Source: Pseudomonas baetica (lineage in GTDB: Bacteria; Pseudomonadota; Gammaproteobacteria; Pseudomonadales; Pseudomonadaceae). Taken from it: 64,000 nt of DNA. Numbering within the stretch: the first letter of the stretch is position 1; each line of letters starts with the position of its first letter. The DNA is taken from NCBI RefSeq assembly GCF_002813455.1, contig NZ_PHHE01000001.1, positions 2,790,001 through 2,854,000 of the forward strand, written 5' to 3'. The position numbers and the translations under genes were made by a program. The notes under the pieces are model-generated. The model made no database searches. It saw nothing but the letters and a program-made list of their open reading frames with translations, and was not told where the DNA came from. Shown in pieces: positions 1 through 10,588 of the stretch.

Positions 1-238
1 CCGGCATGCCACGGCCGTCATCGCTGACTTCCAGGGAATGGTCGGCGTGCAGGATGACCTGCACCGATTTGGCGTGGCCAGCCAAGGCTTCGTCGACACT
101 GTTGTCGATGACTTCCTGGGCCAGGTGGTTCGGCCGACTGGTGTCGGTGTACATGCCGGGGCGTTTGCGCACCGGGTCGAGGCCCGAGAGGACTTCGATG
201 GCGTCGGCGTTATAAGAGCTAGCGCTGGGAGTGGCCAT
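1..238 (-). CDS. parE: DNA topoisomerase IV subunit B, N-terminal fragment
   Basis: ParE is the ATPase subunit of topoisomerase IV, which unlinks daughter chromosomes with ParC. Only the first 79 codons lie in the window; the gene runs off the left edge. The translation begins MATPSASSYNADAIEVLSGL and continues with the GHKL ATPase features RKRPGMY, the Asn-containing NHLAQEVIDNSVDEA helix (the Mg-ATP binding motif) and DDGRGMP. ATG is at 236-238, 41 bp after the yqiA stop, so it is probably the last gene of the nudF-yqiB-cpdA-yqiA-parE run. GyrB has the same fold, but the yqiA-parE neighbourhood is typical of ParE. Confidence 0.93.
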   Translation of the reverse strand, partial: MATPSASSYNADAIEVLSGLDPVRKRPGMYTDTSRPNHLAQEVIDNSVDEALAGHAKSVQVILHADHSLEVSDDGRGMP

Positions 239-279
239 AGGGTCTCGTCGTCAGTCATTCATGAAATAGGGGCAAGACT

Positions 280-888
280 TCACAGTGCGGTGAAATCGAT
301 TGCCTGATACACATCGGCGCCAATGCCGGCAAAACTCAACAACGCCGGCAATTGCCCGGTAAAACCTTGAAAACTGTGGTCGCCGCCGGCCTGAATGCGC
401 AAGGCACAGGCCCGGTAATACTGCTGGGCGAGGCGATAGTCCAGTGTTTCATCGCCGGTCTGCAACCAGACCTGATAACGCTGCGCGTCCTGGGGCGCCG
501 GCACTTCCAGCTCGGCCAAGGCCGTTACGTGGTCGTGGGTCAATTCCCAGGTTTCATCGGTGTACAGGTTTTTCTGCGTGCCCAGATAACCGTCGAACAT
601 CCGATGCGGACTGACGGCCGGGTTGACCAGCAGGGCTTTCAGGCCATGGCGGTCGGCCAGGTGAGTCGCATAGTAGCCGCCGAGTGAGCTTCCCACCAGC
701 AGCGGTCGGCCCAGCTCGGCAATCGCCTGCTCCAACTGACCGATGGCTTCACGCGGACGATGATGCAGGGCCGGGACACGCAATTGATCGCTCAAGCCCA
801 GCCGCTCCATCACCGCGACCAGCTGACAGGCCTTTTTCGAGGCCGGGGCGCTGTTGAAACCGTGGATATAGAGGATCGAACCGGACAT
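280..888 (-). CDS. yqiA: YqiA-type alpha/beta-hydrolase esterase
   Basis: A 202-aa cytoplasmic alpha/beta hydrolase of the YqiA/UPF0227 family, which has esterase activity in E. coli. Visible: the N-terminal strand and oxyanion segment ILYIHGFNSAP, the nucleophile elbow GSSLGGYYA (Ser near residue 67), and a late GGDHSF holding the catalytic His. Length matches the family (about 190-200 aa). ATG at 886-888 follows a good GGGAGCTC ribosome site. It sits directly upstream of parE and downstream of cpdA, the usual gammaproteobacterial arrangement. The physiological substrate is not known. Confidence 0.9.
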   Translation of the reverse strand: MSGSILYIHGFNSAPASKKACQLVAVMERLGLSDQLRVPALHHRPREAIGQLEQAIAELGRPLLVGSSLGGYYATHLADRHGLKALLVNPAVSPHRMFDGYLGTQKNLYTDETWELTHDHVTALAELEVPAPQDAQRYQVWLQTGDETLDYRLAQQYYRACALRIQAGGDHSFQGFTGQLPALLSFAGIGADVYQAIDFTAL

Positions 889-964
889 TTGAGCTCCCTG
901 GGTGTCGGCGAAAGATAGCGGAGTTTACAGGGAGTCAGGGAGATCGTGGGTGTTTGTAAGGACG

Positions 965-1034
965 CCTTCGCGAGCAAGCCCGCTCCCACTTTGGAATGCG
1001 TCCCCCTGTGGGAGCGGGCTTGCTCGCGAAGAGG
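965..1034. repeat. REP inverted pair between cpdA and yqiA
   Basis: Two head-to-head REP arms (TTCGCGAGCAAGCCCGCTCCCAC and its complement), separated by about 18 bp, form a long hairpin. It lies between cpdA and yqiA, inside a likely transcription unit. Confidence 0.9.
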
Positions 1035-1045
1035 CCCGATGGGGC

Positions 1046-1861
1046 TCAGTAACCGTCAGAACCGTAATCAACGGTAAAAGCAAAACCGGTAACCCGCTCC
1101 ACGCCAGTTTCCAACCGCCCATCCGGCAACAGCCGCAACCAGCGATACCCGGGCGCCTGTTCGCCGACCTTGAAGTCTTCACTGTCTGGCTCGAACTGAA
1201 TGCAGGTCGACGGCGATGCCATCAACCGCACGCCATTGCGTTCGCGATCAATCTCCTGATGCACATGGCCCCACAACACCGCGCGAGCCTGTGGAAAACG
1301 ATCCAGCACTTCGAAAAACGCTTCTGGATTGCGCAGGCCGATCGGCGCCATCCACCCGCACCCGATCGGCACCGGATGATGGTGAAAGCACACCAGATGA
1401 TGACGCTCCGGTGCTTCGCTCAGCGAACGCGCCAGCAGTTGCAGTTGATCGTCCTGCAAATACCCCGGCACCGAACCCGGCACCGCCGAGTCGAGCAAGG
1501 TCACGCGCCAATTGCCGATATCGACCACTGACTCCAGCAGCGCACTCTGCACCGCCGCTTGCGCCATGATCTGCGGTTCGTCGTGATTGCCGGGAATCCA
1601 GCGCGCCGGTGCATCGATCTGCGCGGTCATTTGGCGAAACAGCTGATAAGACTCAAGAGTGCCGTCTTGGGAAATATCGCCGGTAGCCAGAATCAGATCG
1701 ATCCTCGGTTGTTGCTCCTGCACCCGCTCGATGACTTTTTGCAGGCTCTGGCGGGTGTTCATGCCCAGCAGTGTGCCGTCCGCCTCGGCGAACAAATGGC
1801 TGTCGGACAACTGCACCAGCAATGCCGGATCGGCGGTGGTCAACGTGGATACGCTCGGCAA
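1046..1861 (-). CDS. cpdA: 3',5'-cyclic-AMP phosphodiesterase
   Basis: A class III cAMP phosphodiesterase of the calcineurin-like metallophosphoesterase fold; it hydrolyses cAMP to AMP and limits CRP/Vfr signalling. Metal-binding motifs are visible in order: LSDSHLF (DxH), ATGDISQDG (GDxxxxG), PGNHDEP (GNHD), CFHHHPVP and LWGHVHQE (GHxH). I place the start at a TTG (1859-1861, protein starting LPSVSTL, 271 aa), preceded by GGGAGA at 5 nt. A longer reading from another TTG at 1906 has no better ribosome site. Downstream of yqiB and nudF in the usual order. Confidence 0.93.
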   Translation of the reverse strand: MPSVSTLTTADPALLVQLSDSHLFAEADGTLLGMNTRQSLQKVIERVQEQQPRIDLILATGDISQDGTLESYQLFRQMTAQIDAPARWIPGNHDEPQIMAQAAVQSALLESVVDIGNWRVTLLDSAVPGSVPGYLQDDQLQLLARSLSEAPERHHLVCFHHHPVPIGCGWMAPIGLRNPEAFFEVLDRFPQARAVLWGHVHQEIDRERNGVRLMASPSTCIQFEPDSEDFKVGEQAPGYRWLRLLPDGRLETGVERVTGFAFTVDYGSDGY

Positions 1862-1960
1862 GGCGTTCTCCCAAGGCAAAAGCACGGAATCGTTCAAGTG
1901 CCGCAATTATGCTGGGGGATCACTGAAAGGGGAAACCTGCGAACCGGACGCAGTTCACAA

Positions 1961-2413
1961 CTAGCGTACGACTTCGTACTCGTGCCCCAGCGCCAGACAA
2001 TGACTCAGCCATTCCCCCAGGAACAGATTGAGCTGAGCTTTTTCATCGGGCTGATGCATCGCGGCGTTCGGGTAAGGATAGATGCCACGAAAGCGTCGTG
2101 CATGTTCGGCGCTGATCACCTCGGCCATGCGCGCGTCGTGATAGACCTGCACTTCCAGTTGCGGCACCGGCAGCCACGGCAGACTGTGTTCCTGACGCAC
2201 TTGCAAGGTGGTGGTGTACGGGCAGGTTTGCAGCACTTCGAGGGCCAGCACGCCGAGCATCTGCTCGCCTTGGGTCACGGCGATGCGCCGCGCCTCAGGC
2301 TCGTTACGCATGTCCGGCAACAGTCGCATCAGGCGCGCGTAGTTGGCCTCGCAGGCAGCTTGCAGCCCCACGAGGTCGACTCGATAACGATCGCGCAGCT
2401 TGTTTACGACCAT
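1961..2413 (-). CDS. yqiB: DUF1249 family protein YqiB
   Basis: A 150-aa cytoplasmic protein of the DUF1249/YqiB family. It has no assigned biochemical function, but is constantly found between nudF and cpdA in gammaproteobacteria. Visible: a start-proximal KLRDRYRVDLVGLQAACEAN stretch, a tract LEVQVYHDARMAEV, and FRGIYPYPN with a charged C-terminus. Its ATG (2411-2413) overlaps the end of nudF, so the two are translationally coupled. No signal peptide or membrane segment. Confidence 0.88.
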   Translation of the reverse strand: MVVNKLRDRYRVDLVGLQAACEANYARLMRLLPDMRNEPEARRIAVTQGEQMLGVLALEVLQTCPYTTTLQVRQEHSLPWLPVPQLEVQVYHDARMAEVISAEHARRFRGIYPYPNAAMHQPDEKAQLNLFLGEWLSHCLALGHEYEVVR

Positions 2414-3021
2414 AGCCCCCTCACTTCGGCGCGGTTAAGCGCCAGCCACTGCAAAGCGATGATGCTTGCCGCATTGGCAATGCGTCCGTCACGGACGGCC
2501 TGCAAGGCATCTTCGAAGGCCCAGACCGTAACGCGGATATCTTCGGCCTCTTCTTCAAGGCCATGCAAACCGCCGACGCCATCAGTGCTGCAACGCCCCA
2601 GATACAAATGCACGAATTCGTTGCTGCCACCCGGCGACGGGAAATATTTGGTCATCGGCCACAGGGCCTTGATGTCCAGCCCAGCTTCCTCCTGCGCCTC
2701 GCGGTGAGCAACTTCTTCCGGCTGCTCATCCTTGTCGATCAGACCGGCGACCAGTTCCACCAGCCACGGGTTATCAGTCTTGCCCATGGCGCCGACGCGA
2801 AACTGCTCGATCAGCACCACTTCATCGCGCTGCGGATCGTAGGGCAGCATGCACACCGCGTCGTGGCGCACGAAGACTTCACGGTTGATTTCGCGACTCA
2901 TGCCGCCGGCGAACAGCTCATGGCGCAGGTGCAGACGGTCGAGCTTGTAAAAGCCCTCGTAGCATCGTTCGCGTCGCACGATCTCGACGGTGGTTGGCGT
3001 GGCGTTGGCAAAGTCAGTCAT
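2404..3021 (-). CDS. nudF: ADP-ribose pyrophosphatase (Nudix)
   Basis: A Nudix hydrolase that cleaves ADP-ribose to AMP and ribose 5-phosphate. The full Nudix box GX5EX7REUXEEXGU is present (GLIDKDE, then AHREAQEEAGL, residues about 92-114). Length 205 aa matches NudF. Two ATGs compete: the one at 3025-3027 touches the GAGG ribosome site, while the one at 3019-3021 has it 6 nt upstream, so I choose 3021. First gene of the run leading to parE, with the promoter presumably in the 3022-3249 gap shared with the divergent lipoprotein gene. Confidence 0.92.
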   Translation of the reverse strand: MTDFANATPTTVEIVRRERCYEGFYKLDRLHLRHELFAGGMSREINREVFVRHDAVCMLPYDPQRDEVVLIEQFRVGAMGKTDNPWLVELVAGLIDKDEQPEEVAHREAQEEAGLDIKALWPMTKYFPSPGGSNEFVHLYLGRCSTDGVGGLHGLEEEAEDIRVTVWAFEDALQAVRDGRIANAASIIALQWLALNRAEVRGLWS

Positions 3022-3249
3022 GAGCATCCTCGTTTACTGCAAATCCATTACGAGGTTCCATTGTGTTACTTGCAACCTCGACTTCGCGCCATCCTAACGC
3101 GCCCGCACCGTCTGATGCAGCCCCTTTACCGTCAGCGGGATGGACGGTGAAGGCGAAACCCACTCTAATTAGCTTAGTGGCGAACTGACCGCTTCCGCGA
3201 GAGTCGAAGCGATATCTTTTTGCCTTCCCCTGTTTCAGAAAGGACGCCC

Positions 3250-3996
3250 ATGTCGCTTTTCAAAATTGCCTCCGTGGCCGCCATCGCCCTGACCCTGGGC
3301 GCGTGCGCCAGCCTGTTTCAACCCAACTACCGCACCCCGCTGGAAACCACCCGCGATGCCTCGGAACAGCTGAAACCCGGCTGCTCCAACCCTGACTGCC
3401 CACTGGTGAACATCGACACCCTGCGCTTCCCGGCCGAACCTGCCCTGGACGGCATCATCGAAAAACGCCTGCTGCAAATGACCCGCACCGAGCCGAGCGC
3501 GCCAGTGGCGCCGACCCTGGCGGCCTATCGCGAGCAGTTTCTGGCGAATGCCGGCCCGCGCAACAGCAGCTATCTGCAAGCCAAAGTACGCGAGCAGCAT
3601 GACGGCTTGGTGATCATCGAGTTGTCGAGCTACCTCGACACCGGCGGCGCCCATGGCACCCCGGGTCGCGGTTTCATCAATTATTCGCGCCAGCAGCACA
3701 AAGTGCTGAACCTGTCGGACATGCTGATGCCGGGTCAGGAAGACGCCTTCTGGAAGGCTGCGCAGGTTGCGCATAACAGCTGGCTGATCAGCACCAAGCT
3801 CGATCAGGAAGCGGAATTCGTGTCGAGTTGGCCGTTCAAGAAAACCCCGCACGTGGCACTGACTTACGGCGGCGTGATCCTCAAGTACGAGGTGAGCACC
3901 ATCGCGCCTTACGCGCTGGGCCACGTCGAACTGAAGATCCCTTATCCGCGTCTGAACGGCATTCTCAAGCCCGAGCTGTTTCCCGGCCGTAACTGA
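3250..3996 (+). CDS. DUF3298/RsiV-like lipoprotein
   Basis: A 248-aa predicted lipoprotein: a short signal peptide ends in the lipobox LGAC (Cys19). The mature part resembles the DUF3298/RsiV C-terminal domain: SSYLDTGGAHG followed by FINYSRQQHKVLNLSDML, and a last strand region HVELKIPYPRL. The ATG at 3250 follows AAAGGA; an upstream in-frame start at 3220 would spoil the signal peptide. Function is unknown; some family members bind peptidoglycan or lysozyme, but nothing here proves that. Its 3' end overlaps the convergent cytX gene by 32 bp. Confidence 0.82.
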   Translation: MSLFKIASVAAIALTLGACASLFQPNYRTPLETTRDASEQLKPGCSNPDCPLVNIDTLRFPAEPALDGIIEKRLLQMTRTEPSAPVAPTLAAYREQFLANAGPRNSSYLQAKVREQHDGLVIIELSSYLDTGGAHGTPGRGFINYSRQQHKVLNLSDMLMPGQEDAFWKAAQVAHNSWLISTKLDQEAEFVSSWPFKKTPHVALTYGGVILKYEVSTIAPYALGHVELKIPYPRLNGILKPELFPGRN

Positions 3997-5257
3997 AGGC
4001 CCGGCCGAGCACTAGCTGTAACAGCCCTGCCAGCACCAGCGCCGGCAGGGTTGCGCCGACATCCGGATACAGATTCGCCAGCAAGTGATAGGTGCTGATA
4101 CCCCCCAGCCAGGCCAACAGCGCCGGCCAGCGCAAGGCGGCTGAAGCGACCTGAGCACTGCGCTTGCGCAGGATGAAGTGATCCACCAGCACCACGCCGA
4201 ACAGCGGCGCAAACACCGAACCGATCAACAGCAGGAAATTCTGATACTGCGCCAATGGCGCCAACAGTGCGATCAGCGTGCAGATCACGCCGATGGCCAA
4301 GGCCAGATGCTCGACTTTCAGGCGCAACAGAATCCCGCTGGAGACCGCCGCCGAGTGAATGTCGGCAAAAGCGTTTTCCGACTCATCCAGCAGAATCAAC
4401 AGCAGCGGAATGCCCAGACCGGCACCGGCCAGTGCCAGCAGCAGCGCATTGACTTCACCGCTCGGCGCGAACGCCAGGGTGTAGGCCACGCCAAGGCTCA
4501 TGAGCCAGAAGTTGCCGATGAAAAAGCCGATGGCAGTGCCGCCGAAAACATTCTTCGCCCGTTTGCCGAAACGCGAGTAGTCGGCAATCAGCGGCAGCCA
4601 CGACAGCGGCATCGCAATCGCAATGTCGAAGCCCACGGCGAACGGCATCGAACCGTCACCGGCACGCGACCAGAGATCGGCCAGATCGGCTTTGGCGAAC
4701 AGGTTCCAGGTCAGCCAGAGGCACGCCGCCAGTAACAGCCAGATGCCCCACTTGCGCAGGATCTGCCGCACGAAGGTCAGCGGCCCACTCACGGCAAGCA
4801 AGGTTGCCAATGCGCCGAAAAACAGCGTCCATAAAACTGGATTCGACCACAGCGAACCTTCGCTGAACGCGCGGGTACCGAGCAGGCTGGCCGCATCGCG
4901 CATGACGATGATTTCGAACGAGCCCCAACCGATCAGTTGCAGCAAGTTGAGTAGCGCCGGCAGGCTTGCGCCTTTGCTGCCGAGGCTGAGTTTGAGCGCA
5001 GCCATCGACGACAGGCCGGTGTCGCTGCCAATCACGCCAACAGCGGCCAGCAGCAGAACGCCGACCAGCGTGCCGAGGAAAATCGCCAGCAGCGAGCCAG
5101 ACAGGCCGAGACCCGGCGCAAGCAACGCGCCGGTCTGCAGCACCATCAGGCCAATGCCGAGGGAGAACCACAGGGAAAACAGATCGCGACCGCCGAACAC
5201 ACGCTTGTCGGCGGGTACGGCGAGGTCGGGGGAGTAGGTGCCGGGTTGAATGCTCAA
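3965..5257 (-). CDS. cytX: Putative hydroxymethylpyrimidine transporter CytX
   Basis: A 430-aa permease of the NCS1 cytosine/purine family (CodB-like), with about 12 hydrophobic segments and the signature LFSLWFSLGIGLMVLQTGA near the N-terminus. CytX members are thought to import the thiamine precursor HMP and are often under TPP control. The placement directly after thiC on the same strand supports this. The only sensible start is TTG at 5255-5257 (protein LSIQPGTYSPD), with no clear ribosome site. A REP pair lies between thiC and this gene. Cytosine transport is the alternative. Confidence 0.82.
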   Translation of the reverse strand: MSIQPGTYSPDLAVPADKRVFGGRDLFSLWFSLGIGLMVLQTGALLAPGLGLSGSLLAIFLGTLVGVLLLAAVGVIGSDTGLSSMAALKLSLGSKGASLPALLNLLQLIGWGSFEIIVMRDAASLLGTRAFSEGSLWSNPVLWTLFFGALATLLAVSGPLTFVRQILRKWGIWLLLAACLWLTWNLFAKADLADLWSRAGDGSMPFAVGFDIAIAMPLSWLPLIADYSRFGKRAKNVFGGTAIGFFIGNFWLMSLGVAYTLAFAPSGEVNALLLALAGAGLGIPLLLILLDESENAFADIHSAAVSSGILLRLKVEHLALAIGVICTLIALLAPLAQYQNFLLLIGSVFAPLFGVVLVDHFILRKRSAQVASAALRWPALLAWLGGISTYHLLANLYPDVGATLPALVLAGLLQLVLGRAFSYGRETARA

Positions 5258-5314
5258 GGGTGTTATCTCGGAGGAGTATTTTTGTCATTGAGATTTCTGG
5301 TGCCTGTTCTGAAG

Positions 5315-5406
5315 CCTTCGCGAGCAAGCCCGCTCCCACATTTTGAACCGGTTCCTTCAGGAGGAATGCGATCAAATGTGGGAGCGGGCTTGCTCGCGAA
5401 GAGGCC
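5315..5406. repeat. REP inverted pair between thiC and cytX
   Basis: Two inverted REP arms (CTTCGCGAGCAAGCCCGCTCCCACA and its complement) around a spacer of about 40 bp. It could fold as an mRNA hairpin in a thiC-cytX transcript. Confidence 0.9.
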
Positions 5407-5435
5407 ATCACAGGCACCATCAATTTCAGGTCAGA

Positions 5436-7572
<2,137 letters not shown>

Positions 7573-7784
7573 AAGAACCCGGCCAGTCTAGACACAACCG
7601 GCAAAGAACGCCAACACCGCGGCAAACACCATGATGAATGGCGCAATTGGCAGGACTTGCAGGATTGTTGCCGCCCGATTGCCCAACTACACTCGCTACG
7701 CCATGCTGCGCCTTGACGCAGCATGGGCCGCGCCTTACCTTTGGCGCCCGGATTATTTCCATAATATTTGCTAGGGATCGCCTC
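7573..7784. promoter_or_regulatory. Divergent intergenic region thiC / tolC-like gene
   Basis: About 210 bp without a gene, holding the promoters of the thiC leader (minus) and of the outer-membrane channel gene (plus). An AT-rich CATAATATTTG at 7760-7770 may be part of the plus-strand -10 region. No strong consensus promoter could be assigned. Confidence 0.4.
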
Positions 7785-9218
7785 ATGCTGCGCAAACTTT
7801 CACTGGCTCTTGCCGTGTCTTGTGCGTCCAACGCAATGGCCTGGGCAGCAGAAGCGCCCTTGTCGAGCAAAACCGATCTGGTCAGCGTCTATCAGGAAGC
7901 GGTCGACAACAATGCCGATCTGGCCGCCGCCCGCGCGCAGTACGGTGCCCAGAAAGAAGTGGTGCCGCAGGCTCGCGCCGGATTGCTGCCGAACCTGTCT
8001 GGCGGCGCCGAAATCGCCGACGTGCGCACCTCGATCGACCAGCCTTCGGCCATCGCCAACCGTAGCGCCCATTCTTATCAAGCGACCCTGGCGCAGCCGT
8101 TGTTCCGCGCCGATCGCTGGTTCCAGTACCAGGCCGCCAAGGACGTCAACGAACAGGCAGCGCTGCAACTGTCCGCCACCGAGCAGAACCTGATCCTGCA
8201 ATCGGCCGAAAGCTACTTCAACGTGCTGCGCAGCCAGGACACCCTGGCCTCGACCAAGGCTGAAGAAGCGGCGTTCAAGCGCCAGCTCGACCAGTCCAAC
8301 GAGCGCTTTGATGTCGGCCTCTCGGACAAGACCGACGTGCTGCAATCGCAAGCCAGCTACGACACCGCGCGGGCCAACCGGATCGTCGCACAGCGTCAGG
8401 TCGATGATGCGTTCGAAGCGCTGATCACCCTGACCAACCGTCAGTACAACTCGATTCAGGGCATCGTCCACACGCTGCCAATCCTGCCGCCAGCGCCAAA
8501 CGACGCCAAGGCCTGGGTCGACACCGCGGCGAAACAGAACCTCAATCTGCTGGCCAGCAACTACGCCGTCAGTTCGGCCGAACAGACGCTCAAGCAACGC
8601 AAGGCCGGCCACCTGCCGACCCTCGACGCCGTCGCGAAGTATGAGAAAGGTGACAACGACGCCCTCGGCTTCGCCAACCCGAACGCCTTCGGCACGCCCT
8701 ACCGTGGCAACGTCGAACAGAGCACGCTGGGGCTGCAACTGAACATCCCGATCTACAGCGGCGGGCTGACCAGCTCGCAAGTGCGTCAGTCTTATGAGCA
8801 ACTGAATCAGAGCGAACAGCAGCGCGAATCCCTGCGTCGGCAGATCGTCGAGAGCACCCGCAACCTGCACCGCGCGGTGAACACCGACGTCGAGCAGGTA
8901 CAGGCGCGCCGTCAGTCGATCATCTCCAACCAGAGCGCGGTGGAAGCCACGGAAATCGGCTATCAGGTGGGCACACGCAACATCGTCGACGTGCTCGACG
9001 CACAGCGTCAGCTGTACACCTCGGTGCGCAACTACAACAACACCCGCTACGACTATATCCTCGACAACCTGCGCTTGAAGCAGGCGGCGGGCACGTTGAA
9101 CCCGGGTGACTTGCAGGACCTGACGCGCTACCTGAAAGCCGACTACAACCCGGACAAGGACTTCTTGCCACCGGATCTGGCCAAGGCTGCCGAAGCGCAA
9201 CTCAAGGCCCGCCCTTAA
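7785..9218 (+). CDS. tolC: TolC family outer membrane channel protein
   Basis: A 477-aa TolC-type outer membrane efflux/secretion channel. It pairs with inner-membrane pumps to export drugs or proteins across the envelope. N-terminal signal peptide MLRKLSLALAVSCASNAMA ends in a plausible AMA-WA cleavage site. The mature part shows two OEP repeats of long helices (YFNVLRSQDTLASTKAEEA; LQLNIPIYSGGLTSSQVRQ) and ends with RYLKADYNPDKDFLPPDL. The ATG at 7785 is chosen because it gives the signal peptide; the reading frame is open further upstream. Position downstream of thiC matches PA4974 of P. aeruginosa. Confidence 0.92.
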   Translation: MLRKLSLALAVSCASNAMAWAAEAPLSSKTDLVSVYQEAVDNNADLAAARAQYGAQKEVVPQARAGLLPNLSGGAEIADVRTSIDQPSAIANRSAHSYQATLAQPLFRADRWFQYQAAKDVNEQAALQLSATEQNLILQSAESYFNVLRSQDTLASTKAEEAAFKRQLDQSNERFDVGLSDKTDVLQSQASYDTARANRIVAQRQVDDAFEALITLTNRQYNSIQGIVHTLPILPPAPNDAKAWVDTAAKQNLNLLASNYAVSSAEQTLKQRKAGHLPTLDAVAKYEKGDNDALGFANPNAFGTPYRGNVEQSTLGLQLNIPIYSGGLTSSQVRQSYEQLNQSEQQRESLRRQIVESTRNLHRAVNTDVEQVQARRQSIISNQSAVEATEIGYQVGTRNIVDVLDAQRQLYTSVRNYNNTRYDYILDNLRLKQAAGTLNPGDLQDLTRYLKADYNPDKDFLPPDLAKAAEAQLKARP

Positions 9219-9222
9219 AAGC

Positions 9223-9299
9223 GAAAGATCGCAGCCTTCGGCAGCGCCTACATTGGAATGCATTTCCATGCAGGCGCTGCCGAAGACTGCGATCTTTTT
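9223..9299. terminator. Bidirectional hairpin terminator, ATCGCAGCC repeat copy 1
   Basis: An inverted repeat AAAGATCGCAGCCTTCGGCA / TGCCGAAGACTGCGATCTTT with an A-rich left end and a T-run on the right, placed between the convergent tolC-like gene and waaA. It can end transcription from both sides. Related copies lie at 15118-15190 and 47608-47694. Confidence 0.85.
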
Positions 9300-9302
9300 G
9301 CT

Positions 9303-10577
9303 TTATTTGATCAGTCGGCCCAAGCCATCCAGCAAACGCTGCAACGCGCCCTGATTGCGGCGCATCACCGCCAGCCCGGCATCAGCCATACGCTGTGCAT
9401 CCCGTGGCAATTCGAACAAACGCTGCACTTCCACTGCCAGCCCTTCGGCATCATCCACTTCGGCCAGCGCGCCGGCCTCGCGTAATTGCGCGGCGATGTC
9501 GAGGAAGTTGAACAGGTGCGGGCCGCTGATTACCGGTTTCGCCAAGGCTGCCGGCTCCAGCAGGTTGTGCCCGCCGTTCGGCACCAGGCTGCCGCCGACA
9601 AAGGCGCTGTCGGCCAGGGCATAAAGAAACAGCAACTCGCCCATGGTGTCGCCGAGCAGTACCGATGTTTCGCCCTCAACGTTAGCCCCGGTCGAACGGC
9701 GCACGGTGGCGAAACCTTCACGCTGGCACATTTCGAACACCGAGTTGAACCGCTCCGGGTGACGCGGCACCAGAATCAGCAGCGCGTTGGGATAGTTGGC
9801 CAGCAAACGCCGATGAGCGTTCAAGACCACTTCGTCCTCGCCTTCGTGAGTGCTGGCGGCGATCCACACCGGACGTTCCAGCGCTTGCCACTGGCCGCGC
9901 AATTGGGCGGCGCGTTGCAGCAGTTGCGGGTCGATGGTCAGGTCGAACTTGATCGAACCAGTGACTTCGACTGTTTCTGGTCGCGCGCCCAAATCGCGGA
10001 AACGCTGCGCTTCAGCTTCGGTCTGGACGGCAAAAAAACTCACCTCGGCGAGCATCGGCGCGGTCAGTTTGCTGAAGCGCCCGTAGCCCTTGGCTGAGCG
10101 CTCGGACAAACGCCCGTTGGCCAGCGCCACCGGGATTGCGCGCTTGGCGCATTGATGAATATGGTTGGGCCATAGCTCGGTTTCCATGATCACGGCCAAT
10201 TTCGGTTGCACGCGATCAAGAAAACGCGCCGCTGCACACGGCAAGTCGTACGGCAGGTAGCAATGCTGGATGCGCGGTTCGTTGGCGAACAGTGCCTGAA
10301 TCCGCTCCGAACCGGTCGGGGTCATGCAGGTCACGGTGATCGGAAGCGTTGGATAACGTTGCAACAAGGCACGAATCATCGGCGCCGCGGCAATGCTTTC
10401 GCCCACTGACACCGCGTGCACCCAGATGCCGCCGGGGTGCAACGTCGGCATGCCATAAGTGAAACGTTCGCCAATCCGTTTGGCATACGCCGGCGCCTTG
10501 CGCGAGCGCAGCCATAGCCGAATCGCCACCAATGGCAGCCCCAGGTAAAACAGCGCGGTGTAGAGAGTTCTATTCAT
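9303..10577 (-). CDS. waaA: Lipid IV(A) 3-deoxy-D-manno-octulosonic acid transferase
   Basis: WaaA (KdtA) adds Kdo residues to lipid IVA at the inner membrane, the first step of LPS core assembly. 424 aa. An N-terminal membrane anchor (MNRTLYTALFYLGLPLVAIRLWLRS) is followed by the GT30 domain with GGIWVHAVSVGES, MTPTGSERIQ, VIMETELWPN, VPRHPERF and NGGHNLLEPAA. The start is ATG 10575-10577; upstream in-frame codons belong to the neighbouring region and lack family similarity. Convergent with the tolC-like gene and followed upstream by a LysR gene on the same strand (11 bp away). Confidence 0.96.
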   Translation of the reverse strand: MNRTLYTALFYLGLPLVAIRLWLRSRKAPAYAKRIGERFTYGMPTLHPGGIWVHAVSVGESIAAAPMIRALLQRYPTLPITVTCMTPTGSERIQALFANEPRIQHCYLPYDLPCAAARFLDRVQPKLAVIMETELWPNHIHQCAKRAIPVALANGRLSERSAKGYGRFSKLTAPMLAEVSFFAVQTEAEAQRFRDLGARPETVEVTGSIKFDLTIDPQLLQRAAQLRGQWQALERPVWIAASTHEGEDEVVLNAHRRLLANYPNALLILVPRHPERFNSVFEMCQREGFATVRRSTGANVEGETSVLLGDTMGELLFLYALADSAFVGGSLVPNGGHNLLEPAALAKPVISGPHLFNFLDIAAQLREAGALAEVDDAEGLAVEVQRLFELPRDAQRMADAGLAVMRRNQGALQRLLDGLGRLIK

Positions 10578-10588
10578 GGCGGCGGAGT

